Counted from the first letter of the stretch, positions 52,031-61,438 are shown. The stretch is 64,000 nucleotides of DNA from Actinoplanes sp. TFC3 (GCF_001553785.1 NZ_LOJP01000002.1:1040096-1104095), one strand, 5' to 3'. Program-made: numbers and translations. The notes: a model not told the origin generated them from the letters alone.

Positions 52031-52336
52031 CTAGCGGTTGTTGTGGGCAGTGTTCCCGAAGCGTAGGGCGGTCCAGGGCACTTCGGTGGTGTTACGGCGC
52101 AGGACGATCCGGGCGAGGTGCTCAAGGATCCAGGGTCCGGTCGTCTCGTCGCGTTCGTAGCCCAGCAGGCGTCCCCAGCGGCCGGCGACGACGAGGGCGG
52201 CAGTGACGCGCTGGCCACCGCCGGGGGTGGTTTCGGTAATCAGATCGGCGACGCGGCCGAGCGCCCGGCCGTCGCTGTCGCTCACCGGTCGGCCGAGGAT
52301 GTCGCTGGCACGGCCGATGCGGGGTTCAGGACTCAT
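52031..52336 (-). CDS. PRC-barrel domain protein
   Basis: 101 residues from ATG 52336 with GGAG upstream. PRC-barrel fold: RASDILGRPVSDSDGRALGR, VTAALVVAGRWGRLLGYERD, WILEHLARIVLRRNTTEVPW. Overlaps the second PRC-barrel gene upstream by 11 bases. Last gene of the operon with a transporter; PRC-barrels often bind RNA or regulate membrane proteins. Confidence 0.85.
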   Translation of the reverse strand: MSPEPRIGRASDILGRPVSDSDGRALGRVADLITETTPGGGQRVTAALVVAGRWGRLLGYERDETTGPWILEHLARIVLRRNTTEVPWTALRFGNTAHNNR

Positions 52337-52697
52337 GGCTTGCTCCGGGGATCCGGGTGATGAGGTGATCGCGCAACCACGTTTCGAGTGGTGGGTCGGG
52401 GAGCAGGTCGCGGTGGACGGACAGGTTGACGGCGCTGTCGACGGCGGCGATGAGGTCGATGGGGATACGCATGGGCGGCCGGTCGGCAGAGCCGGACAGG
52501 CGGCGGGCGGTGCCGGCCATCCACCGGCCCAGGGTGCCGCCGATGCGGTGGCCAAGGACTTCCTGGCCGAGCAGCAGCGCGGTGACGTGCGGGGTGCCCG
52601 TGTCGTCGTAGGTGAGCTCGAGGTCGTCGACCTTGCCGACGGGTTCGCCGTCGCGGTCGAGGATCTGCCGGTCGAGCAGATCGAAGCCGATGAGCAT
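52326..52697 (-). CDS. PRC-barrel-like protein
   Basis: 123 residues from ATG 52697: MLIGFDLLDRQILDRDGEPV, GKVDDLELTYDDTGTPHVTA, ALLLGQEVLGHRIGGTLGRW. Its C-terminal half (MRIPIDLIAAVDSAVNLSVH) continues the barrel. Starts 4 bases after the transporter stop, so co-translated. Probably an accessory to the transporter. Confidence 0.85.
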   Translation of the reverse strand: MLIGFDLLDRQILDRDGEPVGKVDDLELTYDDTGTPHVTALLLGQEVLGHRIGGTLGRWMAGTARRLSGSADRPPMRIPIDLIAAVDSAVNLSVHRDLLPDPPLETWLRDHLITRIPGASHES

Positions 52698-52700
52698 GAC

Positions 52701-53933
52701 TCAGCCGCCTCCCATCCGGGTGATGATCATGAGGGGGATCGCGGCGGTCGCTGCGGCCAGGACGATGATCAGGTAGGTCACGCCGATGGTGTTGGCGAGC
52801 CGGCCGTTGACCCGGTTGCCGAGGTAGCCGCGGTCGTTGGCGACGACGAGGATCGGCAGGTAGGTCAGGGGCAGGGCGACGGCGCTGAACACCAAGGTGT
52901 ATTCGGTGAGTTGGATCGGGTCGATGGTGGTCATCAGGATCGCCACGCCGACCAGGATGCTGACCAGCACGACGGTGTGGAAGCGGGCCGCGTCGCGCGG
53001 ACGGCGTAGCTTGCCCCAGTTCCAGCCGAGGTACTGCGCCACCGTGTAACCGGCCGACAGCCCGGTCTCCATGGCGGCGCCGAACGTGGCGGCGAAGAAC
53101 CCGAGGATGACCGCGGCCAGGCCGAGCTTGCCGAGCGCGATGGCGGCGGGCATGGCGACCTGCGACAGGGTGTCCACCGACATCGACAGCGGCTGGAACA
53201 CGGTGGCGGCGCTCAGCATGATTGCGAACGCGAGCAGCCCACCGAGCGGAAAGCCGACGAACACGTTGATCCGGGAGGTGAGCAGGTCCTTGGTGCTCCA
53301 GCGTTCCTCGACCGCGCCGGAGGAGAAAAAGAACACCTCGTACGGGGTCAGCGCGGACGCGAACAGGGCGACGGCGAAGAACCAGTACGTGCCCCAGTCC
53401 TCACCGGTCGGGGGGCCGGGGTGGCTGGCTTGTTGCCACAGGCTGCCGTAGTCGGCGGGCAGCCGGAAGAACGCGATCACGAACACGATCAGGGCCATCC
53501 CGGTCAGCCCGAACACGTTCTCCAGCACGCTGAACTTGGCCCGCCACAACGCCACCCACAACACGAACCCCACCACCGGCACCCACAGCAGGTAGTTGAC
53601 GCTGGTCGCCAGTTGCAGGGCCAGGCCGACGCCGCCCAGTTCGGCGCCGAGGGTGAGCACAGTGACCAGCAGCGATCCGCCGAGGTTGGCCAGCGCGACG
53701 CGGGGGCCGAGACGCTCGCGGATCAGGTCGAACACCGGCCGGCCGCTGACCGCGGTGACCCGGCCGCTCATCTCCGCGTACGCGCAGATGCCGATCACCC
53801 CGACCAGCAGCACCCAGGCGTGGGCGATACCGAACCGGGCACCGGCCTCGGCGTTCGCGACAATGTCGCCGATGTCGACGAACCCGCCGATGGCGGTGAG
53901 GATGCCCAAGGCGATCGCGAAGATCCGTTTCAT
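52701..53933 (-). CDS. Nramp-related metal transporter, divergent motifs
   Basis: 410 residues, eleven TM helices. Overall Nramp fold order is recognisable (TM1 AIGGFVDIGDIVANAEAGAR, TM6 ALFASALTPYEVFFFSSGAV). The metal-binding motifs differ: canonical DPGN of TM1 reads DIGD and the TM6 MPH motif reads TPYE. Loss of the Met ligand is known in Nramp-related magnesium (NRMT) and aluminium transporters, so the cargo may be a hard cation. Co-transcribed with two PRC-barrel genes downstream and preceded by a membrane-anchored protein gene. Confidence 0.8.
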   Translation of the reverse strand: MKRIFAIALGILTAIGGFVDIGDIVANAEAGARFGIAHAWVLLVGVIGICAYAEMSGRVTAVSGRPVFDLIRERLGPRVALANLGGSLLVTVLTLGAELGGVGLALQLATSVNYLLWVPVVGFVLWVALWRAKFSVLENVFGLTGMALIVFVIAFFRLPADYGSLWQQASHPGPPTGEDWGTYWFFAVALFASALTPYEVFFFSSGAVEERWSTKDLLTSRINVFVGFPLGGLLAFAIMLSAATVFQPLSMSVDTLSQVAMPAAIALGKLGLAAVILGFFAATFGAAMETGLSAGYTVAQYLGWNWGKLRRPRDAARFHTVVLVSILVGVAILMTTIDPIQLTEYTLVFSAVALPLTYLPILVVANDRGYLGNRVNGRLANTIGVTYLIIVLAAATAAIPLMIITRMGGG

Positions 53934-53940
53934 CGCCGGC

Positions 53941-54390
53941 TCACTCCTGCGCCGTGATGAAGTCGCCGAGACGCTCGGCCAGTTCGCCGAGCTGGTCGGC
54001 GCCGGTACGCAGAGCCTGGTCGTCGCCGGCCTGCGCGGTGTCCGCGAGGGTGGTCACGGCGGTGGCGAGCAGCGGGGCGAGCTGGTCACGGAGGGCGGCC
54101 GAGCGGGCATCGGGCGGTGCCTGACCGGCGAACTTCTTCTCAGCGCCGGCCAGCGCCCGGGTGGCGTCGTCAAACACCGTGCGGGTGAACGGCGCGATCA
54201 CCTGGCCGGCGAGCTGCTGCTGCGCGGCCAGCCGACCGGTCTGGGTGGCGTCGTGGACGGTTTCGGCGACCTGCAACATCGTCCGGTGAAACCCTTGGTA
54301 GTTCACCGGACGGGACAGGTTGTAGGCGAAGCCTGCCCACAGCAGTACCAGCGCAGTGATCGTCACAGCGATCCTGCCCTTGACGCTCAT
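53941..54390 (-). CDS. Membrane-anchored hypothetical protein of transporter operon
   Basis: 149 residues from ATG 54390. One N-terminal TM (about 6-24, IAVTITALVLLWAGFAYNLS) and an exported all-helical domain (HRTMLQVAETVHDATQTGRL, QQQLAGQVIAPFTRTVFDDA, DQALRTGADQLGELAERLGD). Seven bases upstream of the Nramp-like gene; first gene of the operon. Unknown family, perhaps a periplasm-facing accessory. Confidence 0.75.
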   Translation of the reverse strand: MSVKGRIAVTITALVLLWAGFAYNLSRPVNYQGFHRTMLQVAETVHDATQTGRLAAQQQLAGQVIAPFTRTVFDDATRALAGAEKKFAGQAPPDARSAALRDQLAPLLATAVTTLADTAQAGDDQALRTGADQLGELAERLGDFITAQE

Positions 54391-54942
54391 GGCCGCCCCT
54401 GTCCGGTCGAGTTCCTCGCCGGATCATGCCACCACGCCCGCCCAGGTGCTCCTGCGGCACACCGCACATCGCCGCCCGCCACCGCACCGACCATAGACGG
54501 TCTCAGTAGGGAGACGAAGAGCAGGCGGTATGTGCATGTGCGCGGCTACCCAAAAGTGATTCCGGTACGACGCTGTCCCCGACGAACCTGCACAGCGTCG
54601 CGGGGATCGCCGCAAGATCGCCTCGACGGTACTTGACCAATAGACAGCTTCACGCAAAGCAACAACACGCGGCCCTCACTGTCTGACAGTGAGGGGTCCG
54701 TCGTGCTCGGAACGCTCCGCCAGGTAGCGCGTTTGCTGGCTTGCCAGAGGGCAAGCAAGGCCGCTGTAGCGGCCGGGCGCCTGCGGTAGGGCCCGGCGCC
54801 GCGTGCGCATGTCGACCGTGACCGCGTGCGTGATCGACGCCGCCCGCCTGGTCCGGATGCTGATGTTCAGAGGCCTCTTCCATGCCGCGGACGAACACAC
54901 CGGCGCCAGGCAGACCCGCGGCGTCGGGGACTTGAGGTCGGG
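54391..54942. other. Intergenic stretch with three hairpins
   Basis: About 550 bases, no gene. Holds the leader of the transporter operon and, at 54673-54774, three successive inverted repeats: arms CCCTCACTGTC (54673-54683/54685-54695), CTTGCC (54740-54745/54749-54754) and GGCCGCT (54759-54765/54768-54774). Confidence 0.5.
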
Positions 54943-56523
54943 CTAGGTGGGGGTCTGTACGACGAGGATGACGATGTCGTCGTCGGCGGTGCTGGCGTAG
55001 CGGGCCAGGAGGTGGTCGCACAGTTGCTCGGCGGACAGGTGCTGGCAGTCGGTCAGGACCGTGGTGAGCTCGCTCGTGGCGTCGTCGATGGAGGCGCCCC
55101 GGCGTTCGATGAGTCCATCGGTGTAGAGCACCACACTGCTGCCCGGCGGCAGCACGACGGTGTGGTCGGTCCGGGTGGCCGTGATGCCTGCGCCCAGAAG
55201 CGGCTCTGATGCGGTGTGCAGGAGGGTGACCGTGCCGTCGGCCTGCAGCAGCAACGGACACGGGTGACCGGCGTTGGACCAGCGCAGCATCAGCGCTCCG
55301 GGCTGCGACGTGTCGTCCTCGACGCGGGCGAGCAGCACCGTGGCCAGTGCGTCGACGTGCAGGCCGCGCATGGCGGTGTCCAACGCCTGCAACTCCTGCG
55401 CCGGCGGTTTCGCGATGGTGTACGCGACCCCGCGCAGCAGGTTGCGCAGCTGCGCCATGACCGCCGCTGCGTGGTGGTCGTGTCCCGTGACGTCACCGAC
55501 GGCGATGGCCAGCGCATTGTCGGGTAGCAGGAACGCGTCGTACCAGTCACCGCCGATGTGGGCCTGTTCGGCGGCAGGCTGGTAACGCACCGCGACCTGC
55601 AAGTGATCAGGGCGGGCCGGCTCGGTGAGCAGGCTGTGCTGCAGCTGGTACGACAGGTCCCGGTCCAGCATCGTGATCCGCCGTTCGGCCTGGCGTGCCT
55701 GCGCCCGGTCGAAGGCCTGTGTGACGGTCGCGGCGAGCAGTCGCATGGATCGCCGGCAGACGTCATCGACGCTCAGATGCCGATTCAACTCGGCCCACAC
55801 CACAGGACCACGCCCGCCGGACAGTGGTGCCCGAGGCACATGCAGCACCGTGACACCCTCGGCAGAGGTCGCCAGCAGGCCGTCGCCATCGATGGTAGTC
55901 ACTGTGGAGGGTGGATTGTCCGAAGCGGCGAACCCGGCGCCGACGAAGTCCAGCGGGCTGTCGCGCAGCACCGACACCGCACGTTCGATGACCTCGTCGG
56001 GGTCGTCCAGACCGGCCAGTTGGTCGGTCAGTGTCGCCAGCAACGCCATGCGGCGGCTCAGCAGCACCTGTGCCGTGGTCTCGGCGGCAATGACCACGAC
56101 ACCCTCCACGCCGCCAACCCCGTGGACCGCGGAATAGGAGAACGTGTAGAAACCCTCCTCGGCGAAGCCGTGCCGGTCCATCACCAGCCGCATGTCCTGC
56201 GACCAACTCGGCTGCCCCGTGTCACGCACCTCGGTCAACATCGGGCCGATGGTGTCCCACAGCTCCGGGTACACCTGCTCGGCCGGCGCACCCAGTGCAG
56301 CCGGATGCTTGTCGCCGATCAAGTCCACATACGCCTGGTTGTAGACCAGGACGAATTGCGGACCCCACAACACGGCAACCGGGAAGCACGTGCGCCACGC
56401 CACGTCGAGCACCGTGCGTAACTCCAGGCTCCACGACGACACCGGGCCCAGCGAAGACGCACCCCAGTCCACCGCCCGGTAGGCCGCACGAAGCGACCCC
56501 ACCGCCTCGAACAGATCACTCAT
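54943..56523 (-). CDS. PAS-GAF-SpoIIE (PP2C) phosphatase
   Basis: 526 residues from ATG 56523 (MSDLFEAVGSLRAAYRAVDW). PAS domain (30-160, FVLVYNQAYVDLIGDKHPAA, EEGFYTFSYSAVHGVGGVEG), a GAF-like region (165-310) and a SpoIIE phosphatase: IGGDWYDAFLLPD, AVGDVTGHDHHAAAV, LYTDGLIERRGAS, DDDIVILVV. All metal Asp present. The PAS part resembles that of the CheB-hybrid kinase at 58449-61256 (both with a W..xSxGP...W..EL motif), suggesting shared light, redox or ligand sensing. Confidence 0.92.
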   Translation of the reverse strand: MSDLFEAVGSLRAAYRAVDWGASSLGPVSSWSLELRTVLDVAWRTCFPVAVLWGPQFVLVYNQAYVDLIGDKHPAALGAPAEQVYPELWDTIGPMLTEVRDTGQPSWSQDMRLVMDRHGFAEEGFYTFSYSAVHGVGGVEGVVVIAAETTAQVLLSRRMALLATLTDQLAGLDDPDEVIERAVSVLRDSPLDFVGAGFAASDNPPSTVTTIDGDGLLATSAEGVTVLHVPRAPLSGGRGPVVWAELNRHLSVDDVCRRSMRLLAATVTQAFDRAQARQAERRITMLDRDLSYQLQHSLLTEPARPDHLQVAVRYQPAAEQAHIGGDWYDAFLLPDNALAIAVGDVTGHDHHAAAVMAQLRNLLRGVAYTIAKPPAQELQALDTAMRGLHVDALATVLLARVEDDTSQPGALMLRWSNAGHPCPLLLQADGTVTLLHTASEPLLGAGITATRTDHTVVLPPGSSVVLYTDGLIERRGASIDDATSELTTVLTDCQHLSAEQLCDHLLARYASTADDDIVILVVQTPT

Positions 56524-56947
56524 CAGCGCCACTGTAAGCCGAGACCTAAATGTTCGCCCGGCATGCGCCGACAAGTCCTTCCGGGTCCAGGCCGTCCACC
56601 AGCACCGAGTCCGCTGCATTGCCCGCCGCAAAATGCTTGCCGTGAGGCAACCTTCCCTCAACGTGCTTCAGCGGACATATCCCGGCACATCGAGCATGGG
56701 TAGGTGTAGGCCGGTCTCGGATAGGAATGCGGCCCTCGGCGGGATGTCCCCCGCATATCTCAGCCCCCGTTCGTCTCCGATCCGGCGCCGGTGAAGACGC
56801 CGCAGGCTCACCCGTTCGGCAGCCGGCCCGCCATCTGATCGCCTCGATGACCGGGCACGGCTTGGTCGATCCCTCCGCCACCCCCGCTCCCACCTTCGAA
56901 CCAGCACAAACCTCGACCGACGCAGACACCGTAGGAGTGACGGCCCC
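56524..56947. other. Divergent intergenic stretch
   Basis: About 420 bases between the phosphatase and the SDR gene; holds both promoters. No palindrome strong enough to report. Confidence 0.35.
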
Positions 56948-57844
56948 ATGACCGACCAGTACACGATGCAGGACCCGACGAAGCAGTACCCGCAGGCCGA
57001 CAAGAGCTGGCAGCAGCTGCAGAGAGGTCCCGGCCTCGAACAGCAGATGGGGCCCAAACCCGACGCCGGCGAGACTTCCTACCGGGGTACCGGACGCCTG
57101 ACCGGGCGTAAAGCCGTGGTGACCGGCGCCGACAGCGGTATCGGCCGGGCGACCGCGATCGCGTTCGCCCGCGAGGGCGCCGACATCGTCTTGTCCTACC
57201 TGCCCGCGGAGGAGGCCGACGCGCAGGAAGTCGTCGAGCTCATCGAGAAAGCCGGCCGCCGGGCGATCACCATGCCCGGCGACGTCACCGACGAGACCTA
57301 CTGCCGCCAGCTGATCGCCACCGCGGTCGAACAGCTCGGCGGCATCGACATCCTGGCCAACATCGCCGGCAAACAGCAGAACGTCGAGGACATCGCCGAA
57401 TTGAGCACCGCGCAGTTCGACGAGACGTTCAAGACCAACGTGTACGCCCTGTTCTGGCTGTGCAAAGCCGCGATCGCGCACATGCCTGCCGGCAGCACCA
57501 TCATCAACACCTCCTCCGTGCAGGCCTACCAACCGGCGCCGATCCTGCTCGACTACGCCGCCACCAAGTGGGCCATCAACGGCTTCACCAAAGCCCTCGC
57601 CCAGCAGGTCGCTGCCAAAGGCATCCGGGTCAACGCCGTCGCTCCCGGACCTGTGTGGACACCGCTGCAGGTCGTCGGCGGCCAGCCCACCGAGAAGCTG
57701 GCCGAGTTCGGTGCGCAGACCCCACTGGGCCGGCCCGGCCAAGCGGCGGAGATGGCACCGGCATACGTTTTCCTCGCCTCACCGGAGTCCAGCTACATCA
57801 GCGGCGACACCATCAACGCCACCGGCGGCATGCCCACCCCGTGA
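56948..57844 (+). CDS. SDR-family oxidoreductase (YghA/glucose-dehydrogenase-like)
   Basis: 298 residues; ATG 56948 with AGGAG at 56933-56937. The N-terminal extension of 45 residues (GLEQQMGPKPDAGETSYRGT) is typical of the YghA/YhdF stress-SDR group. TGADSGIG cofactor motif, NIAG in LANIAGKQQ, Ser in NTSSVQAY, Tyr-Lys in YAATKWAING, and a C-terminal SYISGDTINATGGMP. Members are often in general-stress regulons, which fits the neighbouring partner-switch genes. Terminator follows. Confidence 0.93.
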   Translation: MTDQYTMQDPTKQYPQADKSWQQLQRGPGLEQQMGPKPDAGETSYRGTGRLTGRKAVVTGADSGIGRATAIAFAREGADIVLSYLPAEEADAQEVVELIEKAGRRAITMPGDVTDETYCRQLIATAVEQLGGIDILANIAGKQQNVEDIAELSTAQFDETFKTNVYALFWLCKAAIAHMPAGSTIINTSSVQAYQPAPILLDYAATKWAINGFTKALAQQVAAKGIRVNAVAPGPVWTPLQVVGGQPTEKLAEFGAQTPLGRPGQAAEMAPAYVFLASPESSYISGDTINATGGMPTP

Positions 57845-57851
57845 TCACACG

Positions 57852-57879
57852 GCCGGTCGCGGTGCCACCCGCGACCGGC
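57852..57879 (+). terminator. Terminator after SDR gene
   Basis: Stem GCCGGTCGCGG (57852-57862) with CCGCGACCGGC (57869-57879), 6-base loop, 8 bases after the stop. Confidence 0.75.
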
Positions 57880-57998
57880 TGACCTCGTGCCCACCGACAT
57901 GCCGCGGCATCGATCAGGATCGGTCGACCGGCGGCGGGTAGTCGGCGTATACGGCGGGGCGCCCAGACCGTTATTCGCTCGACGCTCGGATAACTCGT

Positions 57999-58310
57999 AT
58001 GTCTCTCATCGCTGCCGGCAGTTGCTCATCGGAGTCGCAGGTGCTCAGCAGCGCCCAGTACGACCTGGTGTTCTACTTCATGGTGGTCGCGGGTCTGGCC
58101 CTGTTCGCGGCGTTCCTGTACTCGTGGGCCACGCGTAACGAGGTGAGTTCCCGCTACCGGCCTGCTGTGCTGAACGCCGAGGGCCGCTTAACCATCGCCC
58201 CGCGCTATATGGACTGGTCGGTGATCGTGCCGCTGCTGACCGCCGAGCTGCTCGCCGTGTGCATCGTTCGGCTCGCCGAACAAGAGGCTCTGCCAGTGGC
58301 GCCGAGCCGG
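57999..58310 (+). pseudogene. Decayed microbial rhodopsin gene (helix A and C remnants)
   Basis: From ATG 57999 the frame reads a type-1 rhodopsin N-terminus: LSSAQYDLVFYFMVVAGLAL then FLYSWATRNEVSSRYRPAVL (helix A and start of helix B). It jumps directly to APRYMDWSVIVPLLTAELLA, helix C with the R-x-x-D-W core (Arg and proton-acceptor Asp). Most of helix B and the B-C loop are missing, and after LLAVCIV the similarity stops although the frame stays open into antisense of the kinase gene. Helices D-G with the retinal Lys are absent. Probably two deletions. Confidence 0.6.
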
Positions 58311-58448
58311 ACCTCGGGAGGGAATGGTGCCCACCGGCCGGGACCGGCGCATGTCGGGCCTGAGGTAATGACTTGTCCGTGCTGGTCGAAGACCCCCCAC
58401 ATCCATCGCCGACGCGTCGAAGAAGCTGTGGAGCGTCCGGTCGCAGCA

Positions 58449-61256
58449 TTACTGGACGCGGGACAGCTCGATCTGCACTCCGACGCGCGCGACGAGCTCC
58501 CGTGCCGAGAACGGCTTGGTGATGTAGTCGTTGGCGCCGGCGAGCAGCCCGTCGATCGCGGCGCTCTCGTCGGCGCGGGCGGTGACGAGCACGATGGGCG
58601 TCCGGCGGAGCTCAGTGTCGGTGCGGACGCGGCGTACGAGCTCGAGACCGTTGGTCTTGGGCATCATCACGTCGGCGACGACGATGTCGACGTGCTGTTC
58701 ACGAAGACGGGTGAAGGCGTCATCGCCGTCCGCGGCGGTGTCGACGCGCCAGCCTGTCGCCGCGAACAGCTGCTGGATGTAGGTGCGCATGTCGACGTTG
58801 TCGTCGACCACGAGCACCCGTGAGCCGGTCGTCGCCGCGCGGATCGTTTCGAGGCCCTCGAGCTGCGACGCTCCGACGACGCTGCGCGACTCGGCTGGGG
58901 TATGTGCCCATGCCAGCGCTCCCTCCGCGAGCGCGGCGACGTCGGCTGGGGCCTCTCGCGGCAACGCCTGCGACTTGGAGGCGCGTACGAACGTCGGGAT
59001 CCAGACGGTGAAGGTCGCACCTTCTCCGGGTCCGCTGCGCACCCGGATACGCCCGTGGTGGAGTTGCACGAGTTCACGGGCGAGGGCCAGCCCGATGCCC
59101 GAGCCCTCGCCGCTTCGCGGCGCGGTGCGACCTCCGCGGAAGAACCGGTCGAACACGTACGGTTGATCGGCTTCGTCGATGCCGACTCCGGTGTCGCTGA
59201 CGACGAGTTCGGCGTGTTGCGGCCGCGCGCGCAGGACGACCCGGATTTCTCCTTCGCGGGTGAACTTCAGCGCGTTCGACATGAGGTTCACGACCACTTT
59301 CGCCCACATCTCCGGATCGACGGCGACCGTCGCGGCAAGCGGTGGGCAATCGACGGCGAGCGCGACCCCGGCCGCCTCGGCTGCCGAGGCGAACAGCGCC
59401 ACGATGCTGCGGGTGAGCTCGGCCAGATCGACTTCCTCGAATCGCGGCACGAGGCGCTTCGCCTCCATCTGTGCCATGTCGAGCAGGGAGCCGACGAGCA
59501 GCTGGAGTCGTTGCGCGCTGCGCTGGGCCACATCGAGATCACGCACGACCGTGTCGGGAAGCTGCGCCCGCTGGGTGAGCGCACGCTCGAGTGGACCGCT
59601 GATCAGCGTCAACGGCGTGCGGAACTCGTGACTGACGTTCGAGAACAACTCCGTCTTCGCACGGTTCGCCTCGGCCAGAGCCTCGGCGCGCCGCCGGCTC
59701 ATGGTGAAAGCCTGCGCCTCGAGGATGCCGGCGGTGATCTGCGACGCGAGGAGATCGAGGAAGTCGCGGTACGGGGCGTCGAGCACGCGCCGCGGGTTCA
59801 AGCCGACGACGAGCATCCCGCCCGGCGGCGAACCGGCGATCGGGTACACGAGCGCCTCGGCCGTCGGATCGGGGCCAGGGCCGAGGCTGGTGGTGTCGAA
59901 GCGTGCCGCGAGGTCGGAGACGAGCAGCGCAGTGCCGGTTTCGAAGACCTCACGGAACGGCCACGGCGGGCGGTGGCCTTGAAGGTCGACGACGTACGGC
60001 GCGATCGCACTGCCGCTCTGGACACGGACCGTGCCCTTCAACGTCGCCTGCTTCTGCATCGCGTTGATCTCGTAAGCCACCGCGAACGGGACGTCGTGCG
60101 GGTTGTCCTCGAGCGCAGCCAGCAGCGCCGCGAACGTGTCGTTGACGTCACGAGCCCGAGGGACGGTGGCAAGAGTCGCGAGGGTGCGCATGCGCCGCGC
60201 CGCGAGGACGTTGACGGTCGTCTCGACGCCCGGCCCGAAGACGCCCTCGATCCCGCGGCTCGTCACGATCGGCAGGAAGGAGCTCGTGTAGTACTTCTCC
60301 TCGATGCGGCCGTTGGCGTCGAACTCGAACAGCGCGTCCTCGGAGAAGAACATCTCACCCCGGTGGACGGCTTCGAACACCGGCCCGAGATGCGGCTTCA
60401 TCTCCGGCCACGTCTGAAAGTAAGGCCGTCCCACGGCCTCCGCGGGCTTGCGACCGAGCGTCGCCGCGGCCGCGTCGTTGATGACGAGGGTGTAGTCGTC
60501 GCCCAGCTGCACGCCCATCGACATGCCCGCGGCCATCACGAGCCGGACGATGGCCTGCAACTCGGGTGACCAGTCCTCAACCGGGCCGATCGACGTCGCG
60601 GCCCAGTCCACAGCCCGCAGGCGCGTGGCCTGGGTGCCGTTGCCGCCGAACACCCACTCGAGGGCGCCCACCCCCCGGTTCGTCGCGGGCAGCACACCTC
60701 GCGTGACGAACGCGTTGATCGTCTTACCGATATCGCCCAGCGGCAGGACCATGTCGACGACGCCGGTGCCGATCGCGGCCTTGGGCATCGCCGGATGCAA
60801 GGAGCTGGCTTCGCTCTGCACGATCACTGTGCCGCCCTGCGCCTTCACGGCGCTGACGCCGCGCGCGCCGTCGCTGAGCATGCCGGTGAGGATGACGGCG
60901 AGCACGCGTGCCCGGTAGGAGGTCGCTGCGGACTCGAGCGTCGCATCGATCGGGTGATGCGCGTTCCTCCGGGAGATCATCGAAACGGTGCCGTCGGGCT
61001 CCACCTCCAGAGCGACGCCCGGCGGGGACACGTAGACGGTGCCAACCTCCAAGCGGTCGCCATGGTCGATGACCCGCACCCGCATGTCCGTGTCCCGCGC
61101 GAACACCTCGGCCGCGTGGCTGCCAGCGGCGCGGAAATGCATCGCCACAACGACCGCCGCCGGGAAGTCTCGCGGCAAAGCGCACAGCACCGCAGACACG
61201 GCCTCGATCCCGCCGGCCGATGCTCCGATGACCACGACGTCGAACGCCGGCTCCAT
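58449..61256 (-). CDS. CheB methylesterase-PAS-GAF-histidine kinase-receiver hybrid
   Basis: 935 residues from ATG 61256 (MEPAFDVVVIGASAGG). Domains in order: CheB methylesterase (5-185; Ser in GASAGG, His in AMHF, Asp in GMLSDGARG, the catalytic triad), PAS (205-355), GAF (360-520), HisKA with VSHEFRTPLTLISGPLERAL, HATPase (SNALKFTREGE, DTGVGIDEADQ, GSGIGLALARELVQ), and a C-terminal receiver (VLVVDDNVDM, acceptor in IVVADVMMPKTNG). There is no CheR domain or chemoreceptor nearby. Unusual for an actinomycete; codon style and architecture suggest acquisition. Confidence 0.9.
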   Translation of the reverse strand: MEPAFDVVVIGASAGGIEAVSAVLCALPRDFPAAVVVAMHFRAAGSHAAEVFARDTDMRVRVIDHGDRLEVGTVYVSPPGVALEVEPDGTVSMISRRNAHHPIDATLESAATSYRARVLAVILTGMLSDGARGVSAVKAQGGTVIVQSEASSLHPAMPKAAIGTGVVDMVLPLGDIGKTINAFVTRGVLPATNRGVGALEWVFGGNGTQATRLRAVDWAATSIGPVEDWSPELQAIVRLVMAAGMSMGVQLGDDYTLVINDAAAATLGRKPAEAVGRPYFQTWPEMKPHLGPVFEAVHRGEMFFSEDALFEFDANGRIEEKYYTSSFLPIVTSRGIEGVFGPGVETTVNVLAARRMRTLATLATVPRARDVNDTFAALLAALEDNPHDVPFAVAYEINAMQKQATLKGTVRVQSGSAIAPYVVDLQGHRPPWPFREVFETGTALLVSDLAARFDTTSLGPGPDPTAEALVYPIAGSPPGGMLVVGLNPRRVLDAPYRDFLDLLASQITAGILEAQAFTMSRRRAEALAEANRAKTELFSNVSHEFRTPLTLISGPLERALTQRAQLPDTVVRDLDVAQRSAQRLQLLVGSLLDMAQMEAKRLVPRFEEVDLAELTRSIVALFASAAEAAGVALAVDCPPLAATVAVDPEMWAKVVVNLMSNALKFTREGEIRVVLRARPQHAELVVSDTGVGIDEADQPYVFDRFFRGGRTAPRSGEGSGIGLALARELVQLHHGRIRVRSGPGEGATFTVWIPTFVRASKSQALPREAPADVAALAEGALAWAHTPAESRSVVGASQLEGLETIRAATTGSRVLVVDDNVDMRTYIQQLFAATGWRVDTAADGDDAFTRLREQHVDIVVADVMMPKTNGLELVRRVRTDTELRRTPIVLVTARADESAAIDGLLAGANDYITKPFSARELVARVGVQIELSRVQ

Positions 61257-61438
61257 GCCGCCGTTATACACGACCCATGCGCCATCGCACGACACACAAT
61301 TTCCGCGCTGCGCCACCCCGGCAGCGCGTCGCCGCCGGCGGCATCCTACCCATTGCGCACATGGCGTGACAGGAACGGATCATGGCCCTGACGGCTGGAA
61401 CCCGTGCGCCGACACCTGCGGGGCCAGGCGGGAACCGA

